A DNA stretch of 64,000 nt from Timema cristinae (taxonomy: Eukaryota; Arthropoda; Insecta; Phasmatodea; Timematidae). Every line of letters starts with the position of its first letter. Position 1 is the stretch's first letter. A model generated the notes under the pieces. It had not been told where the DNA came from, did not search any database, and saw only the letters and a program-made list of their open reading frames with translations. This document shows, in pieces, positions 12,005 through 22,855 of this stretch. The stretch spans positions 37,403,407 through 37,467,406 of the forward strand of contig JBCFYV010000012.1 of NCBI GenBank assembly GCA_039000515.1, in the 5' to 3' direction. The position numbers and the translations under genes are program-made.

Positions 12005-12248
12005 TGGGCGCTTTAATACAGGTGACATAATCGTACTATAGTGTTTGCGGGTGATGATAAGGTCAGGGCTCAAACCTCGTCCTTGTGTGCTGAGGAGGAT
12101 TTTTTTCAGTGGTTTTTCACTCTCTCTCCCTCCCTCTCTCTTTAGGCAGATACTAGTATATTTTGACTAAATTCTACCTTTTCATTCCTATCCCAGTGGT
12201 GTAAATATGTATTTAGCCCGAACTGGTAGCAAGATGCAGTGCACGATA
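12005..12248 (+). mobile_element. SINE-II copy, diverged
   Basis: The tRNA-like B box 'agggctcaaacctcg' lies at about 12064-12078, followed by the SINE-II body ('ggtttttcactctctctccc', 'ttcctatcccagtggtgtaa'). The tail 'gcccgaactggtagcaagatg' is a diverged form of the common tail. The head is eroded upstream of the B box. Confidence 0.7.
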
Positions 12249-12249
12249 T

Positions 12250-12975
12250 TTTATAATGTTTTGCTATGTCAATACAACTAATTACATATAGCAATACTAT
12301 AAGAGATGAAGCTACTTTCTATAGGGCAATCTCCCCCTTAAGTTTTGGCTTAAAAGAACCTTGTAATGTGTTGAGAATATAATATTGTGGTTCAGATAAT
12401 TGAATACAACGAGCCGATTCAATTGACCTGCTAATGAGATATCTTCCAACCTGTATATTTTAAGATGAACTACAATGTGACGTGGACCACGTTTATACCC
12501 ATAGGAATTAAATGCAGGAAGAGAAAGCGTCAACTTGACCACCATTATATCCTGATTTCTGTTGATATTAATCGTAACATAAACCTAATGGAATAGATCG
12601 TTTAATTCCAAATTTTTAAATTTGTGTAGGGGGTATCATTCTACTAATGACCACACGTTCGTAGTTTATTTCCTAAAGAGATTTCTTGTCAAATGCTGTT
12701 TTTCCTTATAAGGGAATTTAAAAAAAACGTGTCTGATGAAAACCATTCAATGATTTTGCAATAGGTTTGTACTAATTGAAAGGGATCTATATTCCCTTGA
12801 CTGGTGATTCCACAATCTAAGGTATGTGTCTGGAAATAGACTGAAAAGTTAGCTTTCAATCTAGGCCGGGTGCCCTTAGGGTAATTTTTTTGCATGTGGG
12901 TTTCCAATACTCTCTTTAAGCTAATTTGGATACATTTTCTCTAACTTTTTCATCCCTACAACCGTTAATTTGTTA
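12250..12975. other. No recognisable feature
   Basis: AT-rich; no recognisable repeat, coding similarity or RNA gene. Confidence 0.4.
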
Positions 12976-12990
12976 AATACCACTAGTGTT

Positions 12991-13239
12991 TTTTAGCATC
13001 GTGTATTACTACCTATCCAGGCTATCCACTTATGTACTAATTACGCTAATGGGATAGGGATGAAGAAGGTTGAATTTAGAGGAAGTGTAGCTAGATTTTC
13101 GTGGAGAGAGATTGGGAAAGAATTCAGGATAAACCACCCTCAATACACCTGACATATATTCGAACCACGATCTCCCCGTCAGCAGCAGTCTAGTATATTG
13201 TGAGAGTAGCGCCTTAGACCACGCATGCACCAAAGAGGG
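12991..13239 (-). mobile_element. SINE-II copy with target-site duplication
   Basis: The tail at the low-coordinate end reads 'tagcatcgtgtattactacc'. The tRNA-like head is at the high end, with B box complement 'tcgaaccacgatc' near 13150-13165 and A box region 'gccttagaccacgcatg'. The flanks carry a diverged target-site duplication, TACCACTAGTGTT (12978-12990) and TACCAGTAGTGCT (13240-13252). Body modules ('gaatttagaggaagtg', 'ggagagagattgggaaa') match the other copies. Confidence 0.88.
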
Positions 13240-13669
13240 TACCAGTAGTGCTAAAAAGGAAAAAATAGCCTGCTTTATTTACAAATATAGTTGTGATTTT
13301 GATTAATTAAATACAAGTATTTGTATGAGAATAAAAACACATTAACGCATTGTTCTTTCAATCATAAACTGATTAATGAATATAATTAAAACATTCACTC
13401 ATCAATTATGCATAGAGAATACAATTGCCAAGCTTGTAAATAATATTTTATGTTGACACATTCAAAACAAGGTAATTAAGTGAATGTAGTGAAAATAATC
13501 AGTGTAATTACGGAGGACTGTAACATAATTTTACTAAAAAAAGGGGTGGAAATCCAGTTAATGGAATATTTTACCTTGTTGAAGCCTAGGTCGTAAACAA
13601 AAATAGCACAGGTGTCAGGGTTAACTATAATCACTATCCGTGCAGTTGACCCTGTAGCTATAAACATTG

Positions 13670-14036
13670 GTGGCCGCGCGGGTAAATGTGTCACACTCGC
13701 AATAGGCTTGTTTACCGGTAACTAGAAGGTAGGGTTTCGAATTCCGGCTGAGAGTGGGGGCTCTACTAGGAAAGCTTAAACTAAATAGTTTATAAACTTC
13801 CATCCGCACACACAGGTAAATGCGTCACACTCGCGATATACTTGTTTATCGGTAAATTGGTGGTTGGGTTTCGAATTCCGTCTTGGAGTACTCATTGTAA
13901 GAAAGATTTAACTAAATAATTTCTAAACTTCCCTCCACGCAAATGCAAGTACAATTCCTCTAGGTTATATATTTCTCATCAGTTCCCCATTAGTGAAAAT
14001 ATGCGAGTGGAGCACAGGTAAAACAAGGCTGAAAAA
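13670..14036 (+). mobile_element. SINE-II copy with a tandemly duplicated head
   Basis: The tRNA-like head unit beginning 'ggtaaatgtgtcacactcgc' at 13681 is repeated 134 bp later at 13815 ('ggtaaatgcgtcacactcgc'). Each unit has its own B box ('gggtttcgaattccg') and ends in 'taaacttcc(a/c)tcc'. After the second unit the normal body and tail follow ('cacgcaaatgcaagtac', 'ccccattagtgaaaatatgc', 'gcgagtggagcac'). Confidence 0.75.
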
Positions 14037-14095
14037 CTTTCTGGAAATACTGTGTTTCTCTTGGAAAGAATATCTTAAAAGGTTTTTTTATGTTT

Positions 14096-14210
14096 TTCTC
14101 CTACTGCCCGTAGGGGCTATACGCATTAATTAATTACTCTATTTGTGTAGCAATGAGTTAAGTAGAATTTAAAGGAAGTGTATCTGAGTTTGTGTGCATG
14201 AAGAGATTCA

Positions 14211-14292
<82 letters not shown>

Positions 14293-14510
14293 GCACCGCG
14301 TCTTACTACCCATTCGGGTTATACGCACTTACGCTAATGTGTAATGGTAGGGTGATTGTGAGATGAAATGAAGGACCTACAGTTTAACGTGGAATCCGAA
14401 CCACGGTGGAGGCCTGGGATTCCCCAAGAGATTCAAACACTAGTCTCTACGTCATTGGCAAATCAGAATATTTGAACTTTACGTTTAGATCACGTGCTCA
14501 AAGGCGGTTT
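14096..14510 (-). mobile_element. SINE-II copy interrupted by a SINE-I insertion
   Basis: The tail and body are at 14096-14211 ('tactgcccgtaggggctatacg', 'gtagaatttaaaggaagtg'). The remaining head lies at 14427-14510 ('aacactagtctctacgtc', 'tttagatcacgtgctc'). The two halves are separated by a SINE-I copy flanked by AAGAGATTCAA direct repeats. Confidence 0.75.
14212..14426 (-). mobile_element. SINE-I copy, head-truncated, inside SINE-II
   Basis: A (TTA)n tail (14212-14291) is followed by the SINE-I 3' half ('agcaccgcgtcttactaccc', 'gagatgaaatgaaggacc', 'ccacggtggaggcctggga'). It stops at 'attcccc', so the tRNA head is missing. Perfect 11-bp target-site duplications AAGAGATTCAA lie at 14201-14211 and 14427-14437. 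The truncated end with intact duplication shows it inserted as a 5'-truncated copy. Confidence 0.93.
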
Positions 14511-14574
14511 TTGATCTGTTAATAAACTATAGCACAAAGGTTATTTAATGGATTAATCCCAGAAGTCAGGCTGA

Positions 14575-14765
14575 TAAGGTTAACTAAAGGAAATGTCCCC
14601 GCATTAGCGTTGAGGGTCAATGGGGGAACCTTTGCCAACCAACCCGCCTTCCTCCCTCATCTAAAATGAAGCCAGCTTAAATTTGAACCCCAACCTTTTC
14701 TGTCTCCTATAATCCAGCCATTTGTGACATAGACTCCTTGGACCACGTCATGTACTGAGTATTTC
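14575..14765 (-). mobile_element. Degenerate SINE-II fragment
   Basis: The body-like 'aaaggaaatgtccccgcatt', a B-box complement region 'aatttgaaccccaac' and the A-box region 'ccttggaccacgtcatg' are in the expected order. The common tail is missing. Confidence 0.5.
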
Positions 14766-14769
14766 TAAA

Positions 14770-15160
14770 GCCTTTATGTGGTTTAATAGCAATAGGTACA
14801 AATGAAATATTAATACAATCTTTGATGTTGAAAAAGATTTACCCGTTGAGATAAAAAAAATGATATTTTACAAACCTGATTAAATAAACATCCACTCTCA
14901 ACTAACAATAATAATAATAATAATACATACCGTCGTAAAATTACTATTAATGAGCTCTTTTTTTTCTTATCAAAACACGATTAATAAACATAGCTCAGGA
15001 CAGCAACATCGACACTACACAACTAGCAACATTACCATCTTAGTCCAAGTATGTTCCCTATGTACAACTACTAGATAATGTAAGGGCATATACCACCAAA
15101 CAAGATTATACAAAATAAGTTGTTGACCACTCTAACCACTCGACCTTTGCTGTAATTGGC
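14770..15160. other. No recognisable feature
   Basis: AT-rich sequence with a short (AAT)n run near 14907-14925. Confidence 0.4.
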
Positions 15161-15163
15161 TTT

Positions 15164-16040
15164 ACCCGCTTTAGTGGCCGAATGGTCTAAGACAGAGTTT
15201 TTCAAACTGTGCTCCTCCATATTAACCCTAGGCTCCGTAAGACAATTTTGGAATATTTTTCGTTTGTCTTTCATACTTTAAAGTAGCATTAGTGATTAAA
15301 ATTGCCAAATTTTTCAAATATGAATAAAGGATATTTGCCAAAGACACAGCCAGAACCTGTGATTTTTTCGGTGTATTTTATTCTTTTATACTTGTAAAAC
15401 TTAACTGTCGTTATTGAATGCTTATAATTTTTACATCCATTTCTTTTTCCAACCTGTGGCCTGGGTCAGTTTTTTATTCAAGCTATATATTTTCCACTAC
15501 TGTCTTGATGGGCCTGTTGTAGCTATATATACCTTATAATCTAACTTAAGACTAGCCAGGCACAATATCTCATCCCCGGCCGTTTATTTGTCACTGTGAA
15601 AGGGTAAACCCACATTTCACCAATTATATATTTTTTGACCATGCCAGAAATCGAGTCCGAGACCCTTAGTTCAGTATTGAAACATACTACCGACTGAACT
15701 AAAATGTCGACAAATGTTCATAATATTAGTATAAACAATTCCGAGTGCTCCAGCATGTATTTTTTCTGGTGCAAGAGCTCCTTTGGTCTAAGAAGTTTGG
15801 GAACCCCTGGTCGAAGGTGTCACTCTCATGACCTCATGTTAGACTTACCTGCTGAACACGGGGAGAATGGGGCTGATATCCCTGTCGGGTCTACCGAAAC
15901 GGTTTTTTCCTGAATGGTTTTCCACTCTTCTTTCATGTAAATGTGAGTATATTACATCTAAAAAGCTTCCTTCCTCATCCCAACCTCATTAGAGTAAAAT
16001 ATCACATATGCGCATAGCCTGAACATGTAGTAAGACATGT
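15164..16040 (+). mobile_element. SINE-II copy split by a hAT element in its A box
   Basis: The head 'acccgctttagtggccgaat' (15164-15183) leads into 'ggtctaag', then a hAT-type insertion (15193-15809). The SINE resumes at 15810 with 'aaggtgtcactctcatga', the B-box region 'gatatccctgtcgggt', the body 'ggttttccactcttctttc' and the tail 'gcctgaacatgtagtaag' (to about 16035). Intact copies have the same 'ggtctaaggcgtcactctc' junction uninterrupted. Confidence 0.85.
15193..15809. mobile_element. Non-autonomous hAT-like element (617 bp)
   Basis: Left terminus CAGAGTTTTTCAAACT. The right terminus read inward is CAGGGGTTCCCAAACT, matching at most positions and of hAT type. Flanking 8-bp target duplications are GTCTAAGA (15185-15192) and GTCGAAGG (15810-15817), 6 of 8 identical. 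The interior has no recognisable transposase. Confidence 0.8.
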
Positions 16041-16255
16041 TGAAAAAAGAAAGTCAGATTTAAACGCTAATAGATGATATACTTTTATGTATTTGTGAGC
16101 CATAGCGTGTTCTGCAACTCTCACTCTTGTTAATGCTGTCAAAGTTTTTACAGCTAGAAGATAAATTTAGTGACAAATTGGTCAATGTTGGCAACTCCAT
16201 ATTTATTGTTGTCTGTCTTTTTAAATAATCAAGATATTTTGGTGTTAGTATAGTC

Positions 16256-16495
16256 TTACTTAGCACCACGTCTTACTACCCGTTCGGGTTATACGCTTAA
16301 GTACTAATTACGCTAATTGATTAGTAAGATTGAATTTAGAGGAAATGAACCCGCATTTTCACGGAGGAAGAGTGGAAAACCATTTAGGAAAATCCACCCC
16401 CTGTTCACCCGACCGAGATTCGAACCTCGATCTCCCCGTCCATGACAGTCGAGATCAACACGACTAGCGCGTTAGCTAACTACACCACCGAGGCG
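16256..16495 (-). mobile_element. SINE-II copy, well preserved
   Basis: The tail 'agcaccacgtcttactaccc' is at the low end; body modules 'gaatttagaggaaatgaacc' and 'gagtggaaaaccatttagg' follow. The tRNA-like head contains the B-box complement 'agattcgaacctcgatc' (about 16413-16429) and the A-box complement 'gttagctaactacaccacc' (about 16471-16489). A 15-bp target-site duplication, GGTGTTAGTATAGTC, lies at 16241-16255 and 16496-16510 without mismatch. This is a good reference copy. Confidence 0.95.
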
Positions 16496-16514
16496 GGTGT
16501 TAGTATAGTCGTTC

Positions 16515-17080
16515 TGGTTTGTGCCAGATGTTTCAGTGAAGTTGTAACAAGGCAGTGACCGGCGACAAAATGGAAAACCACGAGGCGAGTACTCGGTAAC
16601 AATTACTATCGGGTAAAACAGCAAATCGTGCAGATAAATCGCTCCTCCCCCACCCACCCTTCCCCTTCTCACCTCACAACCCTCTGCCCCTCGAGGCTGA
16701 TTACTTCCTGATGATTGCGTGCGGTCTGCTTAAGTGCTGTTGATGCAGCCCGGTACTCGCCACCGATAAAGCCACACCGACATTTATTGATCATCATCTT
16801 CATCATCATCATCATCATCATAATCATCATCATCATCATAATCATCATCATATTCTTCACTATAGCTTTGGGTACCAGTGCTCGAGCAGTCCAAGACGTT
16901 AGCTCAACACTTTACTAGGTCGCCCTTGAGAGAAAAGATGGAGTTCAAATACCAGCCGGGTGCGCAAACGGATTATTTGATTTGCAATTTATAATTGTTT
17001 ATACACCCTCCTTCCACTTAAATGTGGGATGCAAGTAAATTAAAATTATATTACTTAATATCCCTTCATACTCCATAACA
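16515..17080. other. Spacer with a (CAT)n microsatellite
   Basis: An imperfect CAT/AAT trinucleotide array lies at about 16793-16856. The flanking 16520-16780 is more GC-rich than its surroundings but shows no recognisable gene. Confidence 0.5.
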
Positions 17081-17082
17081 AG

Positions 17083-17273
17083 CCTCGTAGTACAGTGGTC
17101 AAAACCCCTGGCTGCACACCTAGGGGTCGCGGGTCCAACTCCTATTTGGAACAGGGGGATTTTTCTCGAAAGGGGAATAATTCTCATTAAACTTGAGCTA
17201 GGTTTAGATCTTCATTGGCCTCACTCCTCCATGTTCACTATCATCTCATCGGTCCATGGAAATAACCTTCACG
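17083..17273 (+). mobile_element. SINE-III copy
   Basis: The tRNA-like head has an A-box region 'cgtagtacagtggtcaaaac' and B box 'gggtccaactcc' (about 17131-17142). It is followed by 'gaacagggggatttttc', 'ttaaacttgagctaggttta' and 'catcatctcatcggtcc', which match the copy at 47715-47975. The 3' side meets the hAT element that begins at 17274. Confidence 0.75.
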
Positions 17274-18797
17274 CAGTGGCGTAGCTTGGGTGAAAGTGCC
17301 CGGGGCAAGTCAAGTATTGCTCCCCCTAATCTGTGGACTCTTAGCACTCCCTGAGTACCTTACAATTCTGAATTAAACCCCCTTGGCCTCTAAGCACTTG
17401 TATGTACGTTAAGAAAATATTGACTTATTAAAGTAAAATTAATTTAGAGCTAGTGTACTTACATTTATTTAAAATCTTATGGTTTTAATTTGAGCAAATT
17501 TTTCAATAACAGTTTTGAAATCTATTGAAATCTCTCTCAATTGACAGTATTTCTAGGCTACTGAGTCTTTCTTGACTCATTGTAGATCTCTGATACGTTT
17601 TGATTAATTTAAGCCTTGAGAAACTTCTTTCACAACTGGCAGTTGAAACAGCGATACCGGTATTTAAAATGATTCTTGTGTTACAACAAAGTTAGTCAAA
17701 CTTTCTTGCAGTTTCCACTTGAACACCCACTGAAGCAAATCTAAAGCTATTCAGTTAGCAATCTGCTCATCAGGGTTGACTTCCTTATACAAGACAATGT
17801 GGCACTGGAGGCGGTTTATTTTGGCAATTATAGCTGCAGCGTTCAACTCTGTGTACTTAGCACATGTGTGCTGAATTGGTTCATTAATAAAATAATATTT
17901 TTCAGCATCTACCAATGTCTGTGTTTGCATGAAAGCAAATCGCTTGTGAATCTGTCTTACGCTGATCGATTGCTTCCAGTTGCTCTCTGCATGTTTGTTG
18001 TACCAAGGTCATGACTTTGCTCGCCAGTCATCGTCTTACGCCTTCCAAGTCTTTTACCTATATGAATGTTGTACGTTTTGCACATGTACAGTGCTTTCTC
18101 ATTTGTCTTTGATACTAGACAGTATTGTTTTTATTGGAAAATAGAGCTAATGCTTTAAACCTAAGCACACATTGATCAAGCGCAAGTCTTTCTTGCTGTA
18201 GGTAGATCTGAGAATCATTCCCTTCAGTTAGTACAGGGTACCAAAAATACAAGAACATCCCACCCATGAGTGTAGCTTGGTAAGATTATCTACACCCTTT
18301 CCACAGAGCAAAGTAAGGCACAGACTTTGTCCCAACACCAACTGCATGCACACCATCAAGGCTGGTTGTTACATGGCACAAACACTGCTTTAGGATTAAT
18401 ATCCGAAATACGTTTTTTGATGACGGGCAGTAGGAGAAAGTATGGTCCAGTCATCACTTCTACCCCCTCCACAATCTTCACCATTAACGTCATTGCACTA
18501 AAGAAAACAGCAACTCACAACAATCACACACGCATTGAACTTCAATGATTGAAGCCATACAATTATTTTACCTGGCATAAAAATAGTCGTCATTCAAAAT
18601 TTGACGCCCCTAATATCTGCCACCATAACCACGTGACTAATAGGCCTATGCGTAAATCCATCCCAGTTCTTGATCATGAACCGAGGCACAGTGTTTCTAA
18701 AGGCTGTACGTGAAACAGCCACTACCTTTTTATTTTGAAATTTTGCGCCCACGGCAACCAACTCTAAGCCCCCCCTCTCCCCCACGCAACACCACTG
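17274..18797. mobile_element. hAT element (1,524 bp) with transposase relic
   Basis: Termini CAGTGGCGTAGCTTGGG (left) and, read inward, CAGTGGTGTTGCGTGGGGG (right). Target duplications CCTTCACG (17266-17273) and CCTCCACG (18798-18805) match at 7 of 8 positions. A minus-strand transposase C-terminus lies near the left end; the rest of the interior is too decayed to read. The right subterminal region is C-rich on the plus strand. Confidence 0.88.
17480..17660 (-). pseudogene. hAT transposase dimerisation-domain relic (ZMYM1-like type)
   Basis: Minus-strand translation from about 17658 gives 'AVSTASCERSFSRLKLIK', 'TYQRSTMSQERLSSL' and 'EILSIER', the C-terminal hAT dimerisation block of transposases often annotated as ZMYM1-like. 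A frameshift follows at about 17530, after which another frame continues weakly ('SIDFKTVIEKFAQIK'). No upstream zinc finger or catalytic core could be read. It lies inside the hAT element at 17274-18797. Confidence 0.85.
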
Positions 18798-18809
18798 CCT
18801 CCACGGAAA

Positions 18810-19440
18810 AGATGTACAATTGTACTACATTTGTACGTCCCCTGGGCATTAGTACTTCAGTACTGGCTAATTTTTCTGCAAACTGAACTACAGATTGGTG
18901 TAGCTCACACATCCCATTATTTCTGTAGTCTACTTTAGAAAACCATGAAATTGGAACCAGGTAAAAATATTTATTACATTTATAGAAAATTACAACGGAA
19001 TTAAAGAAAATGTTATTTTAGCATTTAAAAACTACTTAATTTATCCCATTAAGAATGTATATAACGGCACTTCAATACATTTCCTGGTTCAAGAGTGATC
19101 TTGTTATATAATTTCCCTGTTAATCAGCCTTGAGATGGACTTCTTGGATTAAGCTGATACTGACCCTTGGTGTTAATGTTGCAACTAGAAAAAACAACAA
19201 CGGCATTCTGATATTACCGAAATGGGTACGTCATCTAATGACACATTCACTGCCATTTTGTTCACTGTGTCTTATACTATACGTTAGATACACCCGCATA
19301 GGCTGTTACACTCATTTGGTAGAGATAAGGGATGGTGAATATAAAGTAAGCTAGGACGGATTCTGAACCAGGGGTTGCTGTCAGGGGCAGGGTTGGTTTT
19401 CAGGCTCCTTAAAGTACAAATTTATTACCTTAGTTAACAA
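18810..19440. other. No recognisable feature
   Basis: Mixed composition, with no recognisable repeat or coding similarity. Confidence 0.4.
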
Positions 19441-19445
19441 TACAG

Positions 19446-19593
19446 ACATCTTGTGAATGTGAGGAATGCCAGGTCTCCACCGTGGTTCGGATTCCACGTT
19501 AAACTGTAGGTCCTCCATTTCATCTCACAATCACCCTACCATTACACATTAGCGTAAGTGCGTGTAACCCGAACGGGTAGTAAGACGCGGTGC

Positions 19594-19649
<56 letters not shown>

Positions 19650-19675
19650 TTAATATTATTAATAATAATAATAAT

Positions 19676-19709
<34 letters not shown>
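19446..19709 (+). mobile_element. SINE-I copy, 5'-truncated, long (AAT)n tail
   Basis: Begins within the body ('catcttgtgaatgtgaggaa'), then 'ccaccgtggttcggattcc' and the common tail CCCGAACGGGTAGTAAG (19568-19584). It ends in about 115 bp of AAT/ATT-type repeat (19593-19709). The head is missing. Confidence 0.9.
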
Positions 19710-19710
<1 letters not shown>

Positions 19711-19714
19711 ACTA

Positions 19715-20260
19715 TATTGTAAAACTTTCTTTCTTTCTTTAAAAGACAAACTCCGTTGTATTTTGAAAACCATGTGACATGCTGGCTCCCTTTACCCAAT
19801 AGGAAGCTATCCTTCCCATCAGATTGCCAGGAGTTCTTCTATTAGTTAGTTTTAACACTGGTAGCAAGGGGTTCAAGAAGCAAGAGGTAGTTCATATATA
19901 AGCAGCTTGTGCGTATATTATCAGATAGTAATATATTAACAGTAACATAAATCTACACAGTACACAGTACTCAGAATACAGAAAAATAATAATATAACGG
20001 AAAAACTAGTATTATAACAGAACATTGTATTATCACAGAAAAACATAATTTTGAACATCACTAGTTTTGGCTTTCCGCGTTAGTTCGTAAATGAAGAAAA
20101 ACTGTATCACTTTAATATCATCTAAAGTACCGAAAGTGTAATTATCTAAATAAATCATGTGCAACATTCAAAATATACTCATTTTATAAGTAAGAATCAC
20201 ACATAATCAGATCACATAACCGTGTACAAGTGCACAGCAAGGCATACACGGTTCCACATT
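19715..20260. other. No recognisable feature
   Basis: AT-rich spacer; nothing recognised before the CAT microsatellite. Confidence 0.4.
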
Positions 20261-20265
20261 TCTAC

Positions 20266-20270
20266 ATCCG

Positions 20271-20308
<38 letters not shown>

Positions 20309-20329
20309 ACATCATCATCAACATTCTAA
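20266..20329. repeat. (CAT)n microsatellite
   Basis: About 20 CAT units with two CAA interruptions. It directly abuts the 33-bp minisatellite. Confidence 0.97.
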
Positions 20330-20895
20330 TATCACTACAATTGATGCCCAATACTGCGCCAATATCACTATAATTGATGCCCAATCCTGCGCCAATATCA
20401 CTATAATTGATGCCCAATCCTGCGTCAATATCACTATAATTGATGCCCAATCCTGCGTCAATATCACTTTAATTGATGTCCAATCCTGCGTCAATATCAC
20501 TATAATTGATGCCCAATCCTGCGTCAGTATCACTATAATTGATGTCCAATCCTGCGTCAATATCACTATAATTGATGCCCAATCCTGCGTCAGTATCACT
20601 ATAATTGATGCCCAATCCTGCGTCAATATCACTATAATTGATGCCCAATCCTGCGTCAGTATCACTATAATTGATGCCCAATCCTGCGTCAATATCACTA
20701 TAATTGATGCCCAATCCTGCGTCAGTATCACTATAATTGATGCCCAATCCTGCGTCAATATCACTATAATTGATGCCCAATCCTGCGTCAGTATCACAAT
20801 AATTGATGCCCAATCCTGCGCCAATATCACTATAATTGATGCTCAATCACAGGGCAGATATTATAATTGATACCCAATCGCAGGGCAGATATCAG
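20330..20895. repeat. 33-bp minisatellite with 66-bp higher-order repeat
   Basis: Fifteen units of 33 bp (consensus contains 'ataattgatgcccaatcc', then 'tgcgtcaRtatcac') plus two degenerate units at the end. From about 20485 to 20805 the units alternate strictly between GTCAAT and GTCAGT, giving a 66-bp dimer. Because 33 is a multiple of 3 and the unit has no stop in several frames, long minus-strand frames with an 11-residue period exist (TQDWASIIVIL and others). I regard them as by-products of the repeat, not genes. Confidence 0.95.
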
Positions 20896-21029
20896 TATAA
20901 AATCGAATATCACAATAATATGAAAGACCTAAAAGCAATTCTTACGTTATTGTCGTAGGCAGTATAGGCCTATAGGATTCAGATTTATACAACATTAGGA
21001 TATAGATTTCAATATGTATGATTATTTTT

Positions 21030-21075
21030 GAATTGAGGGAGGGGGAGATCACTTCAATAACACCCCCTCCCCCCC
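21030..21075. other. Possible isolated hAT terminus
   Basis: 'ccgatccaccattg' preceded by a C-rich tract reads inward as CAATGGTGGATCGGTGGGG, like the right ends of hAT elements here. No matching left end was found. Confidence 0.3.
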
Positions 21076-21099
21076 CACCGATCCACCATTGAAAGGAAA

Positions 21100-21240
21100 T
21101 GCACTCTCGTTCAAATGGAGTGGGAGTTGAACGAAACTGAGGAAGAAAACCCCTCTGCACACTAGCCAGGATTATAACCTTGTTCTCCCCATTACCAGCA
21201 AACCACTGAGGTTGAGGTCTTTGCTTAACCCATCATAGAC
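21100..21240 (-). mobile_element. Possible SINE-II head fragment
   Basis: 'gccaggattataaccttgtt' and 'ctccccattaccagcaaacc' resemble the head region of SINE-II on the minus strand. The tail is missing and divergence is high. Confidence 0.35.
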
Positions 21241-21326
21241 CGGTACAACGGATATAAACATAGCATAATTAAGATATTGCCGTTCATTGACACTCAACGC
21301 TATAACGCTATTTCCATTTGCTACAG

Positions 21327-21911
21327 ACTGTTCACGATAGGTTTTTACCTGTATGACAGTTCAAAAATCATATGTTTAGGTTTTGGGTTGCTAACACTTG
21401 TAAAAGATCACTGTTTTGTTATAAATGTAAAGATCTTTAATTACCTGTTATATTTTACATTTAAAATAAAGTAAACTTAAGTTTTCTCATACTATTTCAT
21501 TTTTTTAAATAATTTCTTTTTATTCAGCTTGAAAAACTATTGTAAACATAATTTAAAGTACTTATTTTTCGTTTTGGAACGTTAATGATTTTGTGTAATA
21601 TAGTGCACACATCAATATATTTTAATACAGGCATCGTATTTACTTGGAAAAGAGAAAATTGTTGTCATTTCTTTTACATACAATAAATGATTTTATGATT
21701 ATTTTATCTTATTTTTAAATATTTAACTGAATAAAATATTTTCATCAACTGCGTGTCTGCATCATTGTAAAAAACTCGTTTACCGTTATGTTCAACCATA
21801 TGGTTTAAATTCGTCAGTCGCCATTTTTAAGTTATGTTTGTTAGAAGTTTTTGTGAAAGTGGTGCGATTATTTTTTTAAGTGGAATAAAACGATAAATAA
21901 ACTTTATGTCT
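21327..21911 (+). repeat. 585-bp repeat, copy 1
   Basis: Near-identical over its whole length to 47997-48581, from 'gttcacgatag' to 'ataaataaacttt(a/g)tgtc'. Differences are mainly scattered single bases plus a few short indels. No recognisable protein, terminal inverted repeats or tail. No flanking duplication was identified. Confidence 0.93.
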
Positions 21912-21919
21912 CTCCTATG

Positions 21920-22855
21920 TGACTTGCACACTAGCTAACCATACTAACAAAATTAGTGCTAAAAATATCATAGTTAAAATATATATTCTTATGAAAGAAT
22001 CTACCATTTCTGTTCAAAAAGTCGATGAACATATATAAGAGGTTTTAAGAATCCAAACAACTTAAGGGGTCCACCTCAGTAGGCGAGAAACTGCCGTGCA
22101 GACGTGCAGCCTTAACGCCATATTTAATCAGCGATGAGTTATTTAAAAATACCGTTCACGCCAAAATGAGGTTAAAAGATTCTAACAGGTTTTTTTTCAT
22201 ACTAACTCAATATTTTGAGTTTTATTAAAAGAAAAAATAAATGTGAATATTTGAAGTTAGATAATTTCCAACGACTTTTTAAGCATATTTGCGGAGCTAT
22301 AAGAATAGGAATAATGAAAAAGAGCCCTAGATTTAGCCTTCCTCCAACTAATACAATAATTAATTGGTAGGTTTGCAACAGAAAATTTAAATATATTTGA
22401 GAATTCTTTTTGTAGTTTAAGAGAGTCGAAGCTGTTACTTTTCCACTGTACAGTGTCGCCACCAAGCCATTCACTTGGTCATAAGAAAGGGAAAGAAGAA
22501 ATAATTACAAGCATTTCCCCTCTTTGGTGAGCATGAACTCTTTTAGTTTACGTCAGTTCTGACTTAACCATGTGTGGGGCCCTTTATGGTGTCTGAGGAC
22601 AGGACTTTTAATGGAAGTGGCCTTACATACAATGTTTCCAAGCTATTTATCTATACTTTTTTTTACAATAATTTGGAATTTTATGAGAACTTTAAATATA
22701 TGTAACGGTGTATATTTTTGAAACACCAAGAACTATTAAATTGTAGCCTTCACGCTCGGCAAACCTTCAGTTCTCTTTATTTTAGTTATACTTCATTTAC
22801 TTTAGGATCTTAATGAAATTATTTGCAGTATTTAGAAAGACAAATTTCCCATTTC
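21920..22855. other. No recognisable feature
   Basis: AT-rich; no similarity recognised. Confidence 0.4.

Noticed and set aside
19549..19773. Open frame with poly-leucine
   Set aside because: It is a translation of the (AAT)n tail of a SINE.
20318..20846. Long minus-strand open frames of 170 and 125 codons with an 11-residue repeat
   Set aside because: They are produced by the 33-bp tandem repeat, which has no stop in several overlapping frames. No leader, domain or promoter evidence.
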